DNA of 64,000 bases from assembly GCA_002099365.1 (NCBI GenBank), contig MSED01000005.1, forward strand, positions 682,001 to 746,000. The letters run 5' to 3'. Shown here piece by piece: positions 30,259 through 41,356 of the stretch (its first letter is position 1; every line of letters begins with the position of its first letter). This DNA is from Phialophora verrucosa. Taxonomy: Eukaryota; Ascomycota; Eurotiomycetes; Chaetothyriales; Herpotrichiellaceae. Both the position numbers and the translations under genes were made by a program. Below the pieces are notes generated by a model, which saw nothing but the letters and a program-made list of their open reading frames with translations, did no database searches and was not told the origin of the DNA.

Positions 30259-32061
30259 ATGTTGCAAGATTTGCCCGTTGAAGTGATCGAACAGATCGTT
30301 GGATACTTGCCAAGCGCATCATCTATTGTCAACCTCGCGCGGACAGATCGCAATCTACATTCGATCGTCTCAGCGGACGACTACAATGTGTTCCGAACGT
30401 TCGTCCATAGAGCCTTTCCAACTATCAATACACCACCGTTATGGCGAGATGTCGGACGCACCTTAACATCTCGCTCTCGGGCTTGGGACCGGCGAGCATT
30501 TATAGCCCGAGAATGCTACCCGCCACCTGACAATATCGACTATCCTCAGTATGCGCTGGGCGGTCACAAGTTAGGCTATCATCCAGCCATTGACAGCTAC
30601 GAAACGTGGGAGGGACGTTCCTGGTCAAGTCGAAAGGAAGTGCTGGCGTGGGGAGCGGCAGGGCGGCTACGGACACGAACGATCAAAGATGGAGTGACGA
30701 CCTGGAGCTCATACAGGATACCAGATGATCACAGACAGGAATTGGACATTCTGGATGTGCGAATCCTACGGCCACACCAGCTCGATGACCCAGATGGCGA
30801 AACAATCGTCTTTCGAAGAGCCAACCACGAAGTCGTCAAAGTCCAAACCTCGGGACCCGATGTCTTTACGCAGCAGTCTTCCTACGCAATCCCACCTGGT
30901 GACCACACGTGCATGGATATAAGCCAGAGCGCTGATCCTATACTTGTGGCTTGCGGTGACCATTCCATCAATTTGTACCCTGTCCGCAGCCAACAGAAGC
31001 TCGTCCAACCTAGTGATTCCGTTAAGCTGGAGGACCGGTACAACATCCAACATCGGATGCGCTGCATCAAGTTCTTGTCTGACAGCACAGTCGCTATTGC
31101 CAATCAATTTCTCCAAGGGCGTGACCGGGCTCCCATCCATATCTATGACATCAGTCAAACTGGTTTATGTTCGACACCGCTCACTGAATCAATGAGCTAC
31201 TCTGAGACAAGCAGCCAATTTATAAGCCGGCACTGTGCCAACGTTATCGTGCCGCTCGATGACGTTGGCACCGGCGGGAGTCACCCTGGGACGCTGTTTC
31301 TGTCGGGATGGACGGATGGTATCGCTCGGCTACATGACACGAGGATCGCTTCAAAGTCAGTCGCCGAGTATGCGGATGCTGTTGATTCTGGGCAGATTCT
31401 TTCCCTCCTCGCCGTGGGACACGAGCACTTCCTGGCCGGCAGTTCCGAGAACGGGTGCCTCAGAACCTTTGACCTCCGGATGCCGGGCGCAAAGGCATAT
31501 TCATACCTTAACGCACGGCCACCTAAGCCCATCGGTGGCCTGAAGAAGCCGGCGCCGCAAAGAGGCATCAACATCTTCCTTACGCCAACAGTAAATATCG
31601 GTGAACGACTGTGGGAGCCTCTACCTCGTTACCCGCGGAAGCGATCGCAAGGGTATCGTGGCTCTGTCTACTCCCTCTCGAGCCCATCACCCAGCTCACC
31701 AACAGTATACGCAGGCATTGAGAACCATGTCCTACAGCTAGACTTTGTCTCAACAGATGACATCCGCAGTCACAGGACCGACATTGACATCAACCTCGAT
31801 GACGACCAATCTCGGGACTCCAAACAACCCATCCTAAACTTATCATGCTACGAGCGGCCCCGAGAAGGCAAGGAAAGCACCGACCCAGTGCTGTTGAGAA
31901 AACAACTCGATCTCTCCTGGGCATTGAAACACGGCACCATAGACAGCGAACTGGGATTAAAAGAGGAAGGATGGGATGAGAGACTGCGTTTAAATACGTC
32001 TCATCAGGACCGTGGGAATAAAGAATCAGGATGGCGCACCAATAGACGGCAGCCAACATAG
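30259..32061 (+). CDS. F-box protein with WD40-like repeats
   Basis: A single exon encodes 600 residues. The N-terminus LQDLPVEVIEQIVGYLP..SIVNLARTDRNLHSIV is a typical F-box, the Skp1-binding module of SCF ubiquitin ligases. The rest has beta-rich repeats suggesting a propeller: HTCMDISQSADPILVACGDHSINLY, MRCIKFLSDSTVAIANQF, GTLFLSGWTDGIARLHDTR, HEHFLAGSSENGCLRTFDLR and SPTVYAGIENHVLQLDF. These carry the degenerate (G/D)-x-x-R/L-x-(D/W)-D/R endings seen in diverged WD40 blades. A substrate-receptor role is the likely inference. The substrate is unknown. The C-terminal 90 residues are charged and probably disordered. No introns are evident. It is divergent from PMS1. Confidence 0.85.
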   Translation: MLQDLPVEVIEQIVGYLPSASSIVNLARTDRNLHSIVSADDYNVFRTFVHRAFPTINTPPLWRDVGRTLTSRSRAWDRRAFIARECYPPPDNIDYPQYALGGHKLGYHPAIDSYETWEGRSWSSRKEVLAWGAAGRLRTRTIKDGVTTWSSYRIPDDHRQELDILDVRILRPHQLDDPDGETIVFRRANHEVVKVQTSGPDVFTQQSSYAIPPGDHTCMDISQSADPILVACGDHSINLYPVRSQQKLVQPSDSVKLEDRYNIQHRMRCIKFLSDSTVAIANQFLQGRDRAPIHIYDISQTGLCSTPLTESMSYSETSSQFISRHCANVIVPLDDVGTGGSHPGTLFLSGWTDGIARLHDTRIASKSVAEYADAVDSGQILSLLAVGHEHFLAGSSENGCLRTFDLRMPGAKAYSYLNARPPKPIGGLKKPAPQRGINIFLTPTVNIGERLWEPLPRYPRKRSQGYRGSVYSLSSPSPSSPTVYAGIENHVLQLDFVSTDDIRSHRTDIDINLDDDQSRDSKQPILNLSCYERPREGKESTDPVLLRKQLDLSWALKHGTIDSELGLKEEGWDERLRLNTSHQDRGNKESGWRTNRRQPT

Positions 32062-32107
32062 AGTAGAGCGGTTTATAGAGCGAAAAGTAATCGCCGTGGA
32101 ATGATAT

Positions 32108-32146
<39 letters not shown>

Positions 32147-32519
32147 TCCTCGAATAGACCGAGTTTTGCGTAATCGCCCGCAAATCCAGATGCTAACACG
32201 AATGGCAATGTGAAAGCCAAGTCATGATACGGAGCTTCATCCAAAAATCAAAGAAATGATGTAGCAGCTATTTAGAGTACGAGTGGAGGCAAGGCTGAAC
32301 GCCAGCCTCGTCCAGCTTTCATCAAAGACGCATGCCAAGGCCAGCGAGATACTCCATACAGAGTACTCACTCTACATTCATCGATCCTAATCCCGATCGT
32401 GGACTCCAACGTCTAATACCACTCTCGATCAACCCGCCAAACCGTCTACAAGTACGAGTACCAGTAGTCTCACACGGGTATCCAAGCTAAGACTTAAACT
32501 CACACTCCTTGTCACAGCC
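32062..32519. other. intergenic region with a GA microsatellite
   Basis: This follows the F-box gene and precedes FMC1, both rightward. It holds the (GA)n tract and a TACGAGTA word at 32453-32460, about 60 bp before the FMC1 start. Nothing else recognised. Confidence 0.55.
32109..32143. repeat. (GA)n microsatellite
   Basis: About 16 uninterrupted AG/GA units lie 50 bp after the F-box stop codon, probably in its 3' UTR. Confidence 0.95.
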
Positions 32520-32894
32520 ATGGCCACCACAACCGCCACCACCAACGCAACACCCACGCTCCGCTCCCTGTACCGGCGTCTTCTGCGCGAACTCCCACCG
32601 ACCCCGCAACCACGGCACACCCTCCCCCGAACGCCCATCCACGCCTCCATCCGCAAACACGTCTCGTCGGGGTCGGAGCAACAGCATTCCGAGGCCCAAA
32701 CCCAGGCCCGCCTCCAGGAACTCGAGCAGTTCGTCACCTACCTGCGCGCGCAGAGGATGTACGGCACGCTCCTCCGGCGGTATAATCCCGGGATGGGCAT
32801 GGATGAGGAGGAGCGAGTACGGTTGACGGCGCGGCGCGTGGGCATGGATTTGCCCGTCGAGTTTGGTTCGGGGGAAGTGGGGAAGAAGAAGTGA
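32520..32894 (+). CDS. FMC1: mitochondrial F1-ATP synthase assembly factor FMC1
   Basis: A single exon encodes 124 residues. LRSLYRRLLRELP near residue 14 is a complex-1 LYR motif. The second half, LEQFVTYLRAQRMYGTLLRRYNPGMGMDEEERVRLTARRVGMDLP, matches the fungal Fmc1 family, including the Tyr-Asn-Pro turn. Yeast Fmc1 helps Atp12 assemble the F1 sector at high temperature. The Thr/Ala-rich start lacks acids and may serve in mitochondrial import. Size is typical of the family. The ATG at 32520 is the first in frame. Confidence 0.9.
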   Translation: MATTTATTNATPTLRSLYRRLLRELPPTPQPRHTLPRTPIHASIRKHVSSGSEQQHSEAQTQARLQELEQFVTYLRAQRMYGTLLRRYNPGMGMDEEERVRLTARRVGMDLPVEFGSGEVGKKK

Positions 32895-33847
32895 AGAGGC
32901 GGCTAGATCGCACGGACGCATATCAACGTGGTTGAGCTGGGGTCTAGGAAGGTACTGAAATGGAGGGAACTCGAGCTCGAGCTTGGATATAGGCCGAGAG
33001 GAGAGGGAGATTTGGATATATTTGCACATGGTCCCAGTACAACCACAGCTTGGATGGATGGGTGGCTGGTCTAGGGAAGATGATTTCCCGGGAAGAAGTT
33101 ACGGGGAGGTGCGGTCCCGACTACGAAAAGCGGGAAGAAGCAGTTCTGGATCAGTCCTGCTTTGTCCCGCCTCTGAGCTTCTGCCCGATTGCCATGGCCA
33201 CAGGGTGCTCAGGGTGCTCAGGCCGGTTGTAGTCCAGCCGATCGCCATGACTCTCTCCCGCGCTACGATAAAGTCACGACCGGCATCATCGACGTCGAAT
33301 TGAATGGCAGACGATGGTGCGGTCATGGAATCTCATCTCGCCGAACCCCGTACAGCTGAACAGGATCGAGGCTCTGGAGTCGGACAAGACAGCCTCGGCC
33401 AGCCAATGTTCAGGTACTCGAAGCAGAATAGGGATGCGATCTATGTACGACACACGAGGTATCGCGAGAGTAAGAGGAGAAGTCAGTGCGTTGTCTCATT
33501 TCAATTCCTGACATCTCTATATACCTCGCTTTCTGAAAAGAGATTTCAGAACGAATTACTAGTGTACGCCAGAAGGATGCCAGAATAAGAAGACCTCATT
33601 CCCTGCCGGAACTCCTCTCAAAAGTCAAGCTACCCAGAGTAACTAAAGCCAGACACCGTGCCTCCTTGTCACGCACAGCTAAGTCCATATCGAGATATCC
33701 CGGGGAATAAACCGATATCCGTCACCTAGCCCTCCTGAGCATGAGTATGAGTCGAGCCACGCCGCGAGCTACGAGCACCGGGCGTCGCGAGCCGCTCAGG
33801 TCTGGTGTCTGCGGTAAAATGCTCGTCCCCTCACAGTCAATGAGCAA
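32895..33847. other. convergent intergenic region, 0.95 kb
   Basis: This lies between FMC1 (rightward) and the first Clr5 gene (leftward). It starts with GA-rich sequence (32890-33110). Open frames up to about 100 codons lack family resemblance. Nothing else seen. Confidence 0.5.
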
Positions 33848-36192
33848 TCATATTCCAACCTGACCTTGTTCTAAAATCATGAGTTCTCCCCAATCGAATT
33901 CGACATCTTGATCGTTGGCCGCGTCGTGTCCGTCCAGCACATGCCAATCCGGCAGATCGAAGCAGTCAAAGAATCCGTGGTTCGCGACATTAGCGTTGCC
34001 GTCCGCGTCCAGTATCATCGGGTCGAACTCGGTCATCTCGCGGGCCTTGATGTTGTCAAACTCGTCGAAGTCAGATCCAGTCTCCAGCGATGGGAGGGGA
34101 TCGATATAATGTCCAGCGATCGTGGGACCTTGCACGTTTGAGGGCAACGACCTGGCCTGAGAAGCGCTAAATGCTTCCTCTGAAGCGGAATCAGAAGCTA
34201 GTTCTGAAGCAGTGAATGGCGGCTGCGTAGCACTGAAGGATGGGTCCGTGGCGGAGCAGAAAGATAGGTCGAAGGCCACATCCATTTCGTTAAAGTTGTC
34301 AAAGGCTGTTCCGTTCGCGGGATCTTGCAAACACTGGAGAGATGACTCCAGGTGATGTTCTTTCTCATGCTCTTGGCCGGTCGCATTGGTCGCATCCCAG
34401 GGCGATTCTCTATCACGAGGTATGCCGGCTCGTGAAGAACTCTGATGGCACCCTTTCTCCTGACCGGTACCTGAGATACCATCTTCATTTGCCCTTCCGT
34501 TGGTACTTGTGTGACTGCTGTCGTTGGCGTCCGGAATGTCTCCCTGCGATTCACTCCACTCTGCAGCCTGGGCCTCGAACCCCCCCTCAGCTGGAAACCC
34601 CTCCAAGTCCAACCGGGCGGTGTGAATTCGGATCTCTTCAAGGATATCAGCCACATCAGTCTGTTCTTCATCAAGAACATCATCCGTCTCACTCAATCTT
34701 TGCCGAACTCTCTTTAATTTGTGTAGATAGTATTGAGTTTTACCATCTTCCACGCAGTATGAATGACAGGCCGCCTCATAAGCTTGACGATACCACTTCT
34801 CTGCACCCGACCAGTCTTCTGTTTCCTCGCATATCCGACCAAGATACACCATAGCGTCCAGGCTGACCCAATCTGCGTTTCGAGCGTCCCGTGCATAGGA
34901 ATCATCCAGTTCAAGGACTCGGAGCAGAATCTGCTCTGCCTCGTCATTCAAGTCGTGCTTCCAGTACAATAATCCCAGCAATGCCAACAGTCTTCTACAA
35001 CTTATGTGGCTTTCGTCTAGTTCGTCCATGTATTGTTGTAGCAACGCCTGACAGAATTTGGCGGCAGTATGGAAATCGTCATTGTGAATACTGACATGTG
35101 CCATATCGTATCCGAGTTCGAAAATCATTCCGGCATCTGGGTCTTTTTGCCTCGTGGCAATTTCGCACATCAACTTGAATACCACTTGAGCGGCTCTCCA
35201 CCGTGCCTCAAAGCAGATTAGCAATTTCAGGATCATGAAAATTGGATGGTCGTGTCCAAATAGTCTGCTAGCTAATGCAGCTAAGTATGACATAATACTG
35301 CTTTGAAGTTGACCGCGATGCCCGCTGTAGTGATAAATAGGGTAGTGCACCAAGCTCTCTAGAAGAGAGGGATGTTGTTGGAGTAGCAGGACACGCGCCT
35401 GGCCGCAAAATTGTCGCATCAATGACTGAGCCAGTTGATAGGCACCGTCTTGCGCTGCCTCAATCCCTTCTCCCACGAGCAAGAAGGCCTCTGCTGGGTA
35501 AAGTTCATCCGAGACCACAGAACGTTCAGAATGTTCACCACCACCATGCTTCGGGACGGCAAAGTATTCATCACTTTGACTAAGCCTCCATGCGTAGTAG
35601 TTGTTGACTCCAGCCAACGTTGATTCCAGTAGACAAGACTCCGCAGATTGCTGTAAAAGGACCCTTGGCACGTTTTGTGATCGTCGTTGAAGGCCGAGCT
35701 TTGTCTGCGTCATTCGTTTGGCATAAACAGCACGACAATTCCGTCGAGAGAATTCCTTGGGAGTGGCCATTTTTCCACCGGAAGAGAGCTGATCTTCGCA
35801 AAGGAAGGAAGCTTTGAAATGGCGTTTGGCACGTTCGATTGGGACCTTTCGGTTGTCGATCATTGCGGTGGGAAGGTTCAATCCGGCCTGAACAAAATGG
35901 CCAAGAGTCGAGGCAACTGCTTCGAGCTCCTCGAGTCGGAAGTTCTTCTTCACACCCCATTTGGAGATCCGATGCTTGTACATGCAAGGCCTGCTAAGAT
36001 CAGTGCACGCCTTGAGAATCACAGGGGTACGTACGCCGCGTGGAAATCGTGATCTTTAGCCAAGATTGCCGAAATCTGGGGTAGCGTCTTGCCTTCACGA
36101 ATGTAGAGACGTTCGAACTCGGGTCTGATGCGATTCCATTCAGGCTCGCTTGGCGCCTTCTTCCTGCGGCGCGGTTGGTTTGTGGCAGTCAT
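33848..36192 (-). CDS. Clr5-domain protein with TPR-like repeats (copy A)
   Basis: Two exons, 36192-36035 and 35990-33848, are joined by a 44-nt intron (GTACGT...TTAGCAG) and give 766 residues. The splice completes the Clr5 domain: an N-terminal basic stretch (RRRKK), then EWNRIRPEFERLYIREGKTL..I, then the C-terminal half MYKHRISKWGVKKNF. The Clr5 domain is named after a fission yeast silencing factor and is common in Pezizomycotina proteins of unknown role. Residues roughly 200-490 form paired helices of TPR type (for example AAKFCQALLQQYMDEL, LLALLGLLYWKHDLNDEAEQILLRVLEL, AMVYLGRICEETEDWSGAEKWYRQAYEAA). The acidic Ser/Ala-rich C-terminus could be an activation region. Copy B lies immediately upstream on the same strand. 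A nuclear role is inferred from the domain only. Confidence 0.85.
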
Positions 36193-36814
36193 CTTGGTCT
36201 TCTCAGATTGCAGCGAACAAGGAGGGTCAGTATCGTAGACCGCGAGCCTTGCACGAAATAGTGTAAGGGGAGGTGAAGGTAGACGAGGTCACAGGTGAGT
36301 CGAGACGAAGTTCCTAGGTCCGAAAGCGAGCAGTGGTATAAATCGAAAGAGACAAAGACTTGCGTGGCACATTCGAGTGAATGAAATAGAAGCGCCTGCC
36401 CACCTCTACACCTCGAGCAAAGGTCGTTATGACCTCCCGCCATACCTCATCAGGCTATCCCAGCCGCATGTTGGAAGGCAGCCAACAGGCTCAGGCCCCA
36501 AGCGGTCGGTGCAGAACGACCTTTGTTCTGACCAATCACCAACGACAAGCTCGGTTGCCGTGTTTGATTCTCCGTCCATCGAGGAGCCCGTTGTTTCCTC
36601 CGAGCAAAACAGCATGGACATGATCACAAAGCCACATGTGCCTGCTGGCAAAGCCGAAGTGGCGTGCGCGAAGTCTAGCGTCGGTCGTGGTGCTCAGCGT
36701 CTGAACGAGACAGAGTTTGCGCCATTCACGGATAGAAAATTCAGCCTTGCTTCCGCGGAAAGTCAAATGCGACTATCAGACGTTTGAGCCTGTCTACCCG
36801 GATATTAACAGAAT
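36193..36814. other. spacer between the two Clr5 genes, 0.6 kb
   Basis: This holds the promoter of copy A and the 3' end of copy B. A plus-strand open frame covers 36377-36787, but it starts with GTG and its first ATG lies near the end. It has no domain, and I do not call it a gene. Confidence 0.5.
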
Positions 36815-38930
36815 CTAGCACTCGTCGAAAAGCTGATCGACTTCACCCATAAATATATCTCCCACATCAGCATCCTCGTAACAGGAGCTGAATAAAATCT
36901 CAGCGGAAAGAGCCCTCTCTCTCGAGAACATTGCGACATCCTGAGAGTTGAAGAGTATCGGTGACTGCGTGTCGGTGACCATTTCCGGGTGAGAACCCTC
37001 TTGACAGGAGCCGGATACGACGTCGGCGGGAGGACTTCCATCCTCATAGAACATTGCACTGTCCTGCGGCATGTCGAGCATTGGTGACTGCGAGTTGCTG
37101 ATGGTCTCTGGGTGACCATCCAATAGTCCTCCCGGCATCATGTGGCTCGGAGAGCCTTGATCGAGGCCATCCAAAGGCCAATCGAATATGTCGGACGCAA
37201 TCGTGCCGTTATTTGTTGTGTGCCCCACCTGAACAGGGGAAGTATTAAACGGATCATCATCGGGGAAAGTCTCAGCCTCACCGGGAAACTCTTCGAAATT
37301 AGGACAGCCCAGGTTACTACCCTGCACGTCACCTATCCCAAGTTCGAGCAACCCAGAGTGGCTTTCTTGAGGTTGGTCTTCCTCTGCGTCCGGAACTGGG
37401 TTGAACGCCGCCTCCACCTCAATATCAATGTCCAGCTCTGCCATTCTCTGGAGGGCCCTGAACTCGCGAAGGACAAGCGCGACATGCGAATGCATCCTGC
37501 CGAACTTCTCGGCACCCCAAAGTACTGCCTTGCAGTAATGCACCTGGGCATTCCTGAAGTCCTGCTTGGCAAAGTAGAATCGAGCGAGGTCTCTTGCAGC
37601 CATGGAGTAAGTTCCAATGCGATAGCGATCGTTGGGGTATTTCTCTCCCTGTTTGACAACCTCGTGCAGTAGTGCCATCCCTTTGTCCTCTGCTTCTTTC
37701 CGCTCTCTTGTTCCTGGCTGCTGCTTGCGAGCATCGCTCAGGTGCATCTTCGCTAACTGAGATCGCATGGATATCGTATGTCTGCTTCGAGGGCCAAGGG
37801 TCCGCTTATAATGAGCGAGCTTCGTGGACACAAGTTCGTAGGCTTCGTGCCGCTCTAGCCTCGACTTGATCTTGCTGATGAGGTATTCCTCCACGCAATA
37901 GGTGTAGTAGCGGTCAAGCTTGACTTGGTCTGGGTGCTCGATGACAGTATCCACCATGACTTGATACGCTATTTCCGCAAAGTCATCAACAACAGCTGCG
38001 GTCTGAGGCAAGTTGACTAGCGTCGTCAGAACCGTGGTTATGGGATGCGACCGCATGAGCAGCATGTCACACGCAGCAAGGACATATTTGGCAACGAGAA
38101 GGAATAGGTCGTGATGATTGATCCAGAGACTGGCGGAGAAGAGGCTGATGATGGACAAGAGAAGACTCGGCTCCTGCAGTCGGATGGTATCAATCACCGC
38201 CCCGCACATCTCATTGATCTCTTGCCATCCTTGTTCGACGTGTCCTTGGTCAATGAGATTGAGTCCTCCAAAGAACCCTATCTCGATATTGTGAGGATCA
38301 TATCTTGTCCGTGCAGACTTGCGCTTCGCTCTCACTGAAGCACGGCTTTCGTCCTTAGCAACCACAGCAGACCAGTAGTCCTTTACTTGTTTTAAGGAGA
38401 TTTCGAGGTTGTATTCGATGGGTGTGGTCTTCAAGGCGACTCTTGAAAGGAAGGCATGCCAGGAGGAGGTACTTCGCAGTCTGGAGCCATTGTGTTCTCT
38501 ACCGTAGTGACGATTGACACGGTCCCAATCACAAGGCCTGCCATCAATCTGGAGCTCGGCAGGAAGAGGCATGCCGAGATCACAGAGACGATTTGCCTCG
38601 TTTGCCGCAGTCTCATGCTCTCGTCGTTTGAAGTTCTTCTTGAAGCCCCATTCTGTGATCTTCGTCCTAAACATATGTATGCTAGCAGAATATTAGAACC
38701 CTCCGTGAGATGCCAGAAACTGGTACTAACGCCGCATCGAACTCGTGTTCGTCAAGCATAAGGAGACGAACATCCTTCAGCTTTCTTTTCTCCACGATGT
38801 AGTACCGTTTGACCAAGGGCTTTACGCGGTCCCATTCTTCATCCGGTGGTCCCCTCCTGCGAGTGACTTGGGTAATTGTGTTTGTTCGGGAAGGTTCGCG
38901 TCGAGGCATTGCGAGCGAGGTACTGAGCAT
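36815..38930 (-). CDS. Clr5-domain protein with helical repeats (copy B)
   Basis: Two exons, 38930-38731 and 38681-36815, are joined by a 49-nt intron (GTTAGT...CTGCTAG) and give 688 residues. The intron sits at the same place in the Clr5 domain as in copy A. The halves are DEEWDRVKPLVKRYYIVEKRKL and MFRTKITEWGFKKNF. A second ATG at 38909 may be the real start. The middle region (about 180-470) is helical and repeat-like, with TYSMAARDLARFYFAKQDFRNAQVHYCKAVL resembling a TPR. The tail contains two adjacent copies of a roughly 41-residue unit starting HPE (37114-36869), each with a QSP core and a conserved CYE/CQE end. The tail is acidic. Function is unknown. Shared intron position and domain order suggest an old tandem duplication with copy A. 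Confidence 0.84.
36869..37114 (-). repeat. tandem duplication of a 123-nt coding unit in Clr5 copy B
   Basis: The unit beginning HPETISNSQSP (37114 downward) is followed directly by HPEMVTDTQSP (36991 downward). The copies match at HPE, QSP, the Q-D-x-A-M-F core and the S-C-x-E end. The spacing of 123 nt keeps the frame. Confidence 0.85.
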
Positions 38931-39883
38931 CCGTTGCTCGCGAAGGTGAGGCCGGTCACGTTCCGTCTGCTGTTAGGGTACACAGGAGAGGTAGAGAGGC
39001 TCAGAGATCAATCTGAACGCGAGCGAGGCGCTCATCTTGCCATTGTCGAACGCTTGTAGGGCAAGTGGTGCAAAGGAGCATAGCCACAAGTGGCCATATG
39101 ATCGCAGGGCTCTGCTACCACCCGGCGTCACGCCCTGGGGCCCCTGGACGATGCCAGAGAGGCTGCGCAGGAACACCCTGCGCCGGGCGTACTGTAACAT
39201 GTTTGGGGACCTGCCACAGTCCACAAGCTATTCTAGTTTGCGCACTGAGCATCTCTGAGACAAGGTTCTTTTGGGGGACATTAGCAGCTTCGCGGCCCTC
39301 CCCACCTCTGCCGGCTGCAAAGACCCGCCGCTGCTCCCGCAAAGGACCTTCAACATCACAGAGGACGCCAGCCTTGTGGCAAGAGTCAGCCACTTAGGGG
39401 CCACCAAGCTAAGCGAGCAAGACCGTTAGCGCCGCGTTTGCGTGTCCAACAGCAAGCGGAAATGGTATGTCACGCATCGGATGCCTCCGATTCTGTGGCC
39501 ACCCATATAATAACATGACTGATGTTCTCAGTAAGTAACATCGAACATTCCAAGTGCAACTAGAATATGGCAGAACAGAAGCACGGGTGAAGACACAGGA
39601 CGCGGAATCTAGCAAGTGAGGGAAGAGTAAACCCGCTTCGATGTGAAAGTGACCGAGTAATGCAAGTCTGTACCGAGGTGTGCGTGACAGCCTCTTGATG
39701 ACCATGGACAATTCGAAGCAGAAGCCAAAGGGTATCCCAGAGAATGGCATTCTTTTCCACAAGCGCTTCCAAATCGGTCGGACCCTTTGGCATGAAAATC
39801 AACTGGAACATTTCACTCATTTCTGCTCTTTGCGGTAGTTGATGTAATCGTTCACCATCTGGATAAATAGATACACATATAGC
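38931..39883. other. intergenic region, 0.95 kb
   Basis: This lies between Clr5 copy B (start) and the wall-protein gene (end), both leftward. Overlapping open frames at 39060-39400 on both strands have no ATG-led domain content. I see no RNA or mobile element. Confidence 0.5.
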
Positions 39884-40573
39884 TTATGCAAGAAGGGCAA
39901 CAACACCTGCTAGGATACCTGCGGCACCGAGGACGAGCTCACCGCCAAGCCTTTTTTGACCACTGGCGGTGTTTGTGCTTCCAGCCGACGTCGTAGCAGC
40001 GCTCGAGCTGGTGATCGTCCCGCTCGTCGTGCTGGTCACAAAACTGCTCCCTGTGTGAGTAACGGAGGTCAGGACTCGGCTCCCACCGATCGTCCCCGAC
40101 AGTGTCGTGATGCCAACCGAGTCAATGGATGCTGTCGGAATAATAGTGCCAGCAGCACTTGTTTCTTCCATGTTTGTCGAAGCAGCCGGTGTTGGAATGA
40201 CAGTTTGCGTCGACGTTAAAGTTACTTCGGCCACGGCGCCCAAGGACAATCCAGTGACCTGACCAAGTGTTACCCCGTTGCCCACGGCCACCAATGTATA
40301 CCCGGGCCCCTCGCTCTGTAGTGTGCCAGCTGATACAGTGTAAGAGCCTCCGTATGTGACAATCCCAGTGGCGATTGTAAGATCGACGTTTGAGTCTGAG
40401 TTGCTGAGCTTGAGGTCGAAGAGGGAAGGATCAGTATAAGAGACTGACCACGAAATGGTGATGGGTTGGGTTGGATCAATCACGGAGCCTGAGGATGGTG
40501 AGCTGAACTTGAGCGCGGAGGAACCAGCGAGGAAGGCCGTCGAGCAGGCCAGCAGTCTTAAGAAAATGCGCAT
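39884..40573 (-). CDS. Ser/Thr-rich GPI-anchored surface protein (Kre9/Knh1-like N-terminal domain)
   Basis: A single exon encodes 229 residues. A signal peptide (MRIFLRLLACSTAFLAGSSA) is followed by LKFSSPSSGSVIDPTQPITISW, the start of the small beta domain found in yeast cell-wall synthesis Kre9/Knh1-related fungal proteins. From about residue 120 the sequence is Ser/Thr-rich and likely O-mannosylated. The C-terminus ends in a hydrophobic helix (LVLGAAGILAGVVALLA) after a small-residue stretch, as expected for GPI attachment near SGQKR. It is likely a plasma-membrane or wall protein. Specific function unknown. Confidence 0.86.
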   Translation of the reverse strand: MRIFLRLLACSTAFLAGSSALKFSSPSSGSVIDPTQPITISWSVSYTDPSLFDLKLSNSDSNVDLTIATGIVTYGGSYTVSAGTLQSEGPGYTLVAVGNGVTLGQVTGLSLGAVAEVTLTSTQTVIPTPAASTNMEETSAAGTIIPTASIDSVGITTLSGTIGGSRVLTSVTHTGSSFVTSTTSGTITSSSAATTSAGSTNTASGQKRLGGELVLGAAGILAGVVALLA

Positions 40574-41356
40574 TGTGGTGCGTGACTGAATTGTTCTTCA
40601 CTGTATTGGGACGTTCGCGGGGCTTGGTCTGGGATGGAAGTTCTCAGGCGCACATTTGACGTAGCATACAGCGTATGGACAAGACAAAGCAATAAAGAGC
40701 GGACGCGCTCATTTCACCGAGCGCAGCATATTTGGTTGTCGCGTGCTTTGGACGACGACAGAAGCTGGAGGACAGAAGTTGTTCTACCAACGCAACAGCG
40801 AAAAGAGAGCTGAATCTCAAAGCCAGATGAAGCGGAGGACTAATCAAACCCCTGCCAAACTTTGTGCCCGTTCGAGACAGTTGGGGCTGACTGGCGTTGC
40901 CTTATGCGGACCTCCTCGCAACCTGATTTGCCGCTCCCCTCGTGGGCGCCTGTGCTCCGGAAGGAATCGATAGCGGCGGCCACGAACCTAAACCAGCTCT
41001 AGGGGAACCAGGACGACTCTCTCCACCGCAGGCATGTACGGCTACATCATACTACTATGTGCTCGTACTTTAGCCTCGTGAGCCCCGCGACTGAGAAAGG
41101 TTGCCGTCCTAGGATGATTATCAATGAAGAGCAAGGGCCACGTCTGAGAGGACACAAAAAGCCCGGTATTGTAATACTCATGGACACGTCCACTATGAGC
41201 GTCAGCAGTGAACGCCTGTCAAGCAAATAGACATGTATACAAATGGTACTTTATCAGAGGACAATTTCGTCTCGTAACATGTCGGCTCGCGCAAGAATAG
41301 CAGATTCCAATCCATTCCCCAGCGTCTCCGTAAAGCTCTTTCCTCGCTGTCCGCGT
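40574..41356. other. intergenic region, 0.8 kb
   Basis: This lies between the start of the wall-protein gene and the stop of epsin, both leftward. It should hold the wall-protein promoter and the epsin 3' UTR. No feature recognised. Confidence 0.5.

Noticed and set aside
36377..36787. Plus-strand open frame of 136 codons between the Clr5 genes
   Set aside because: It starts with GTG, the next ATG leaves only about 60 codons, and there is no domain or splice support.
39060..39400. Overlapping open frames on both strands (up to 110 codons)
   Set aside because: GC-rich sequence gives chance open frames. Neither strand shows family resemblance.
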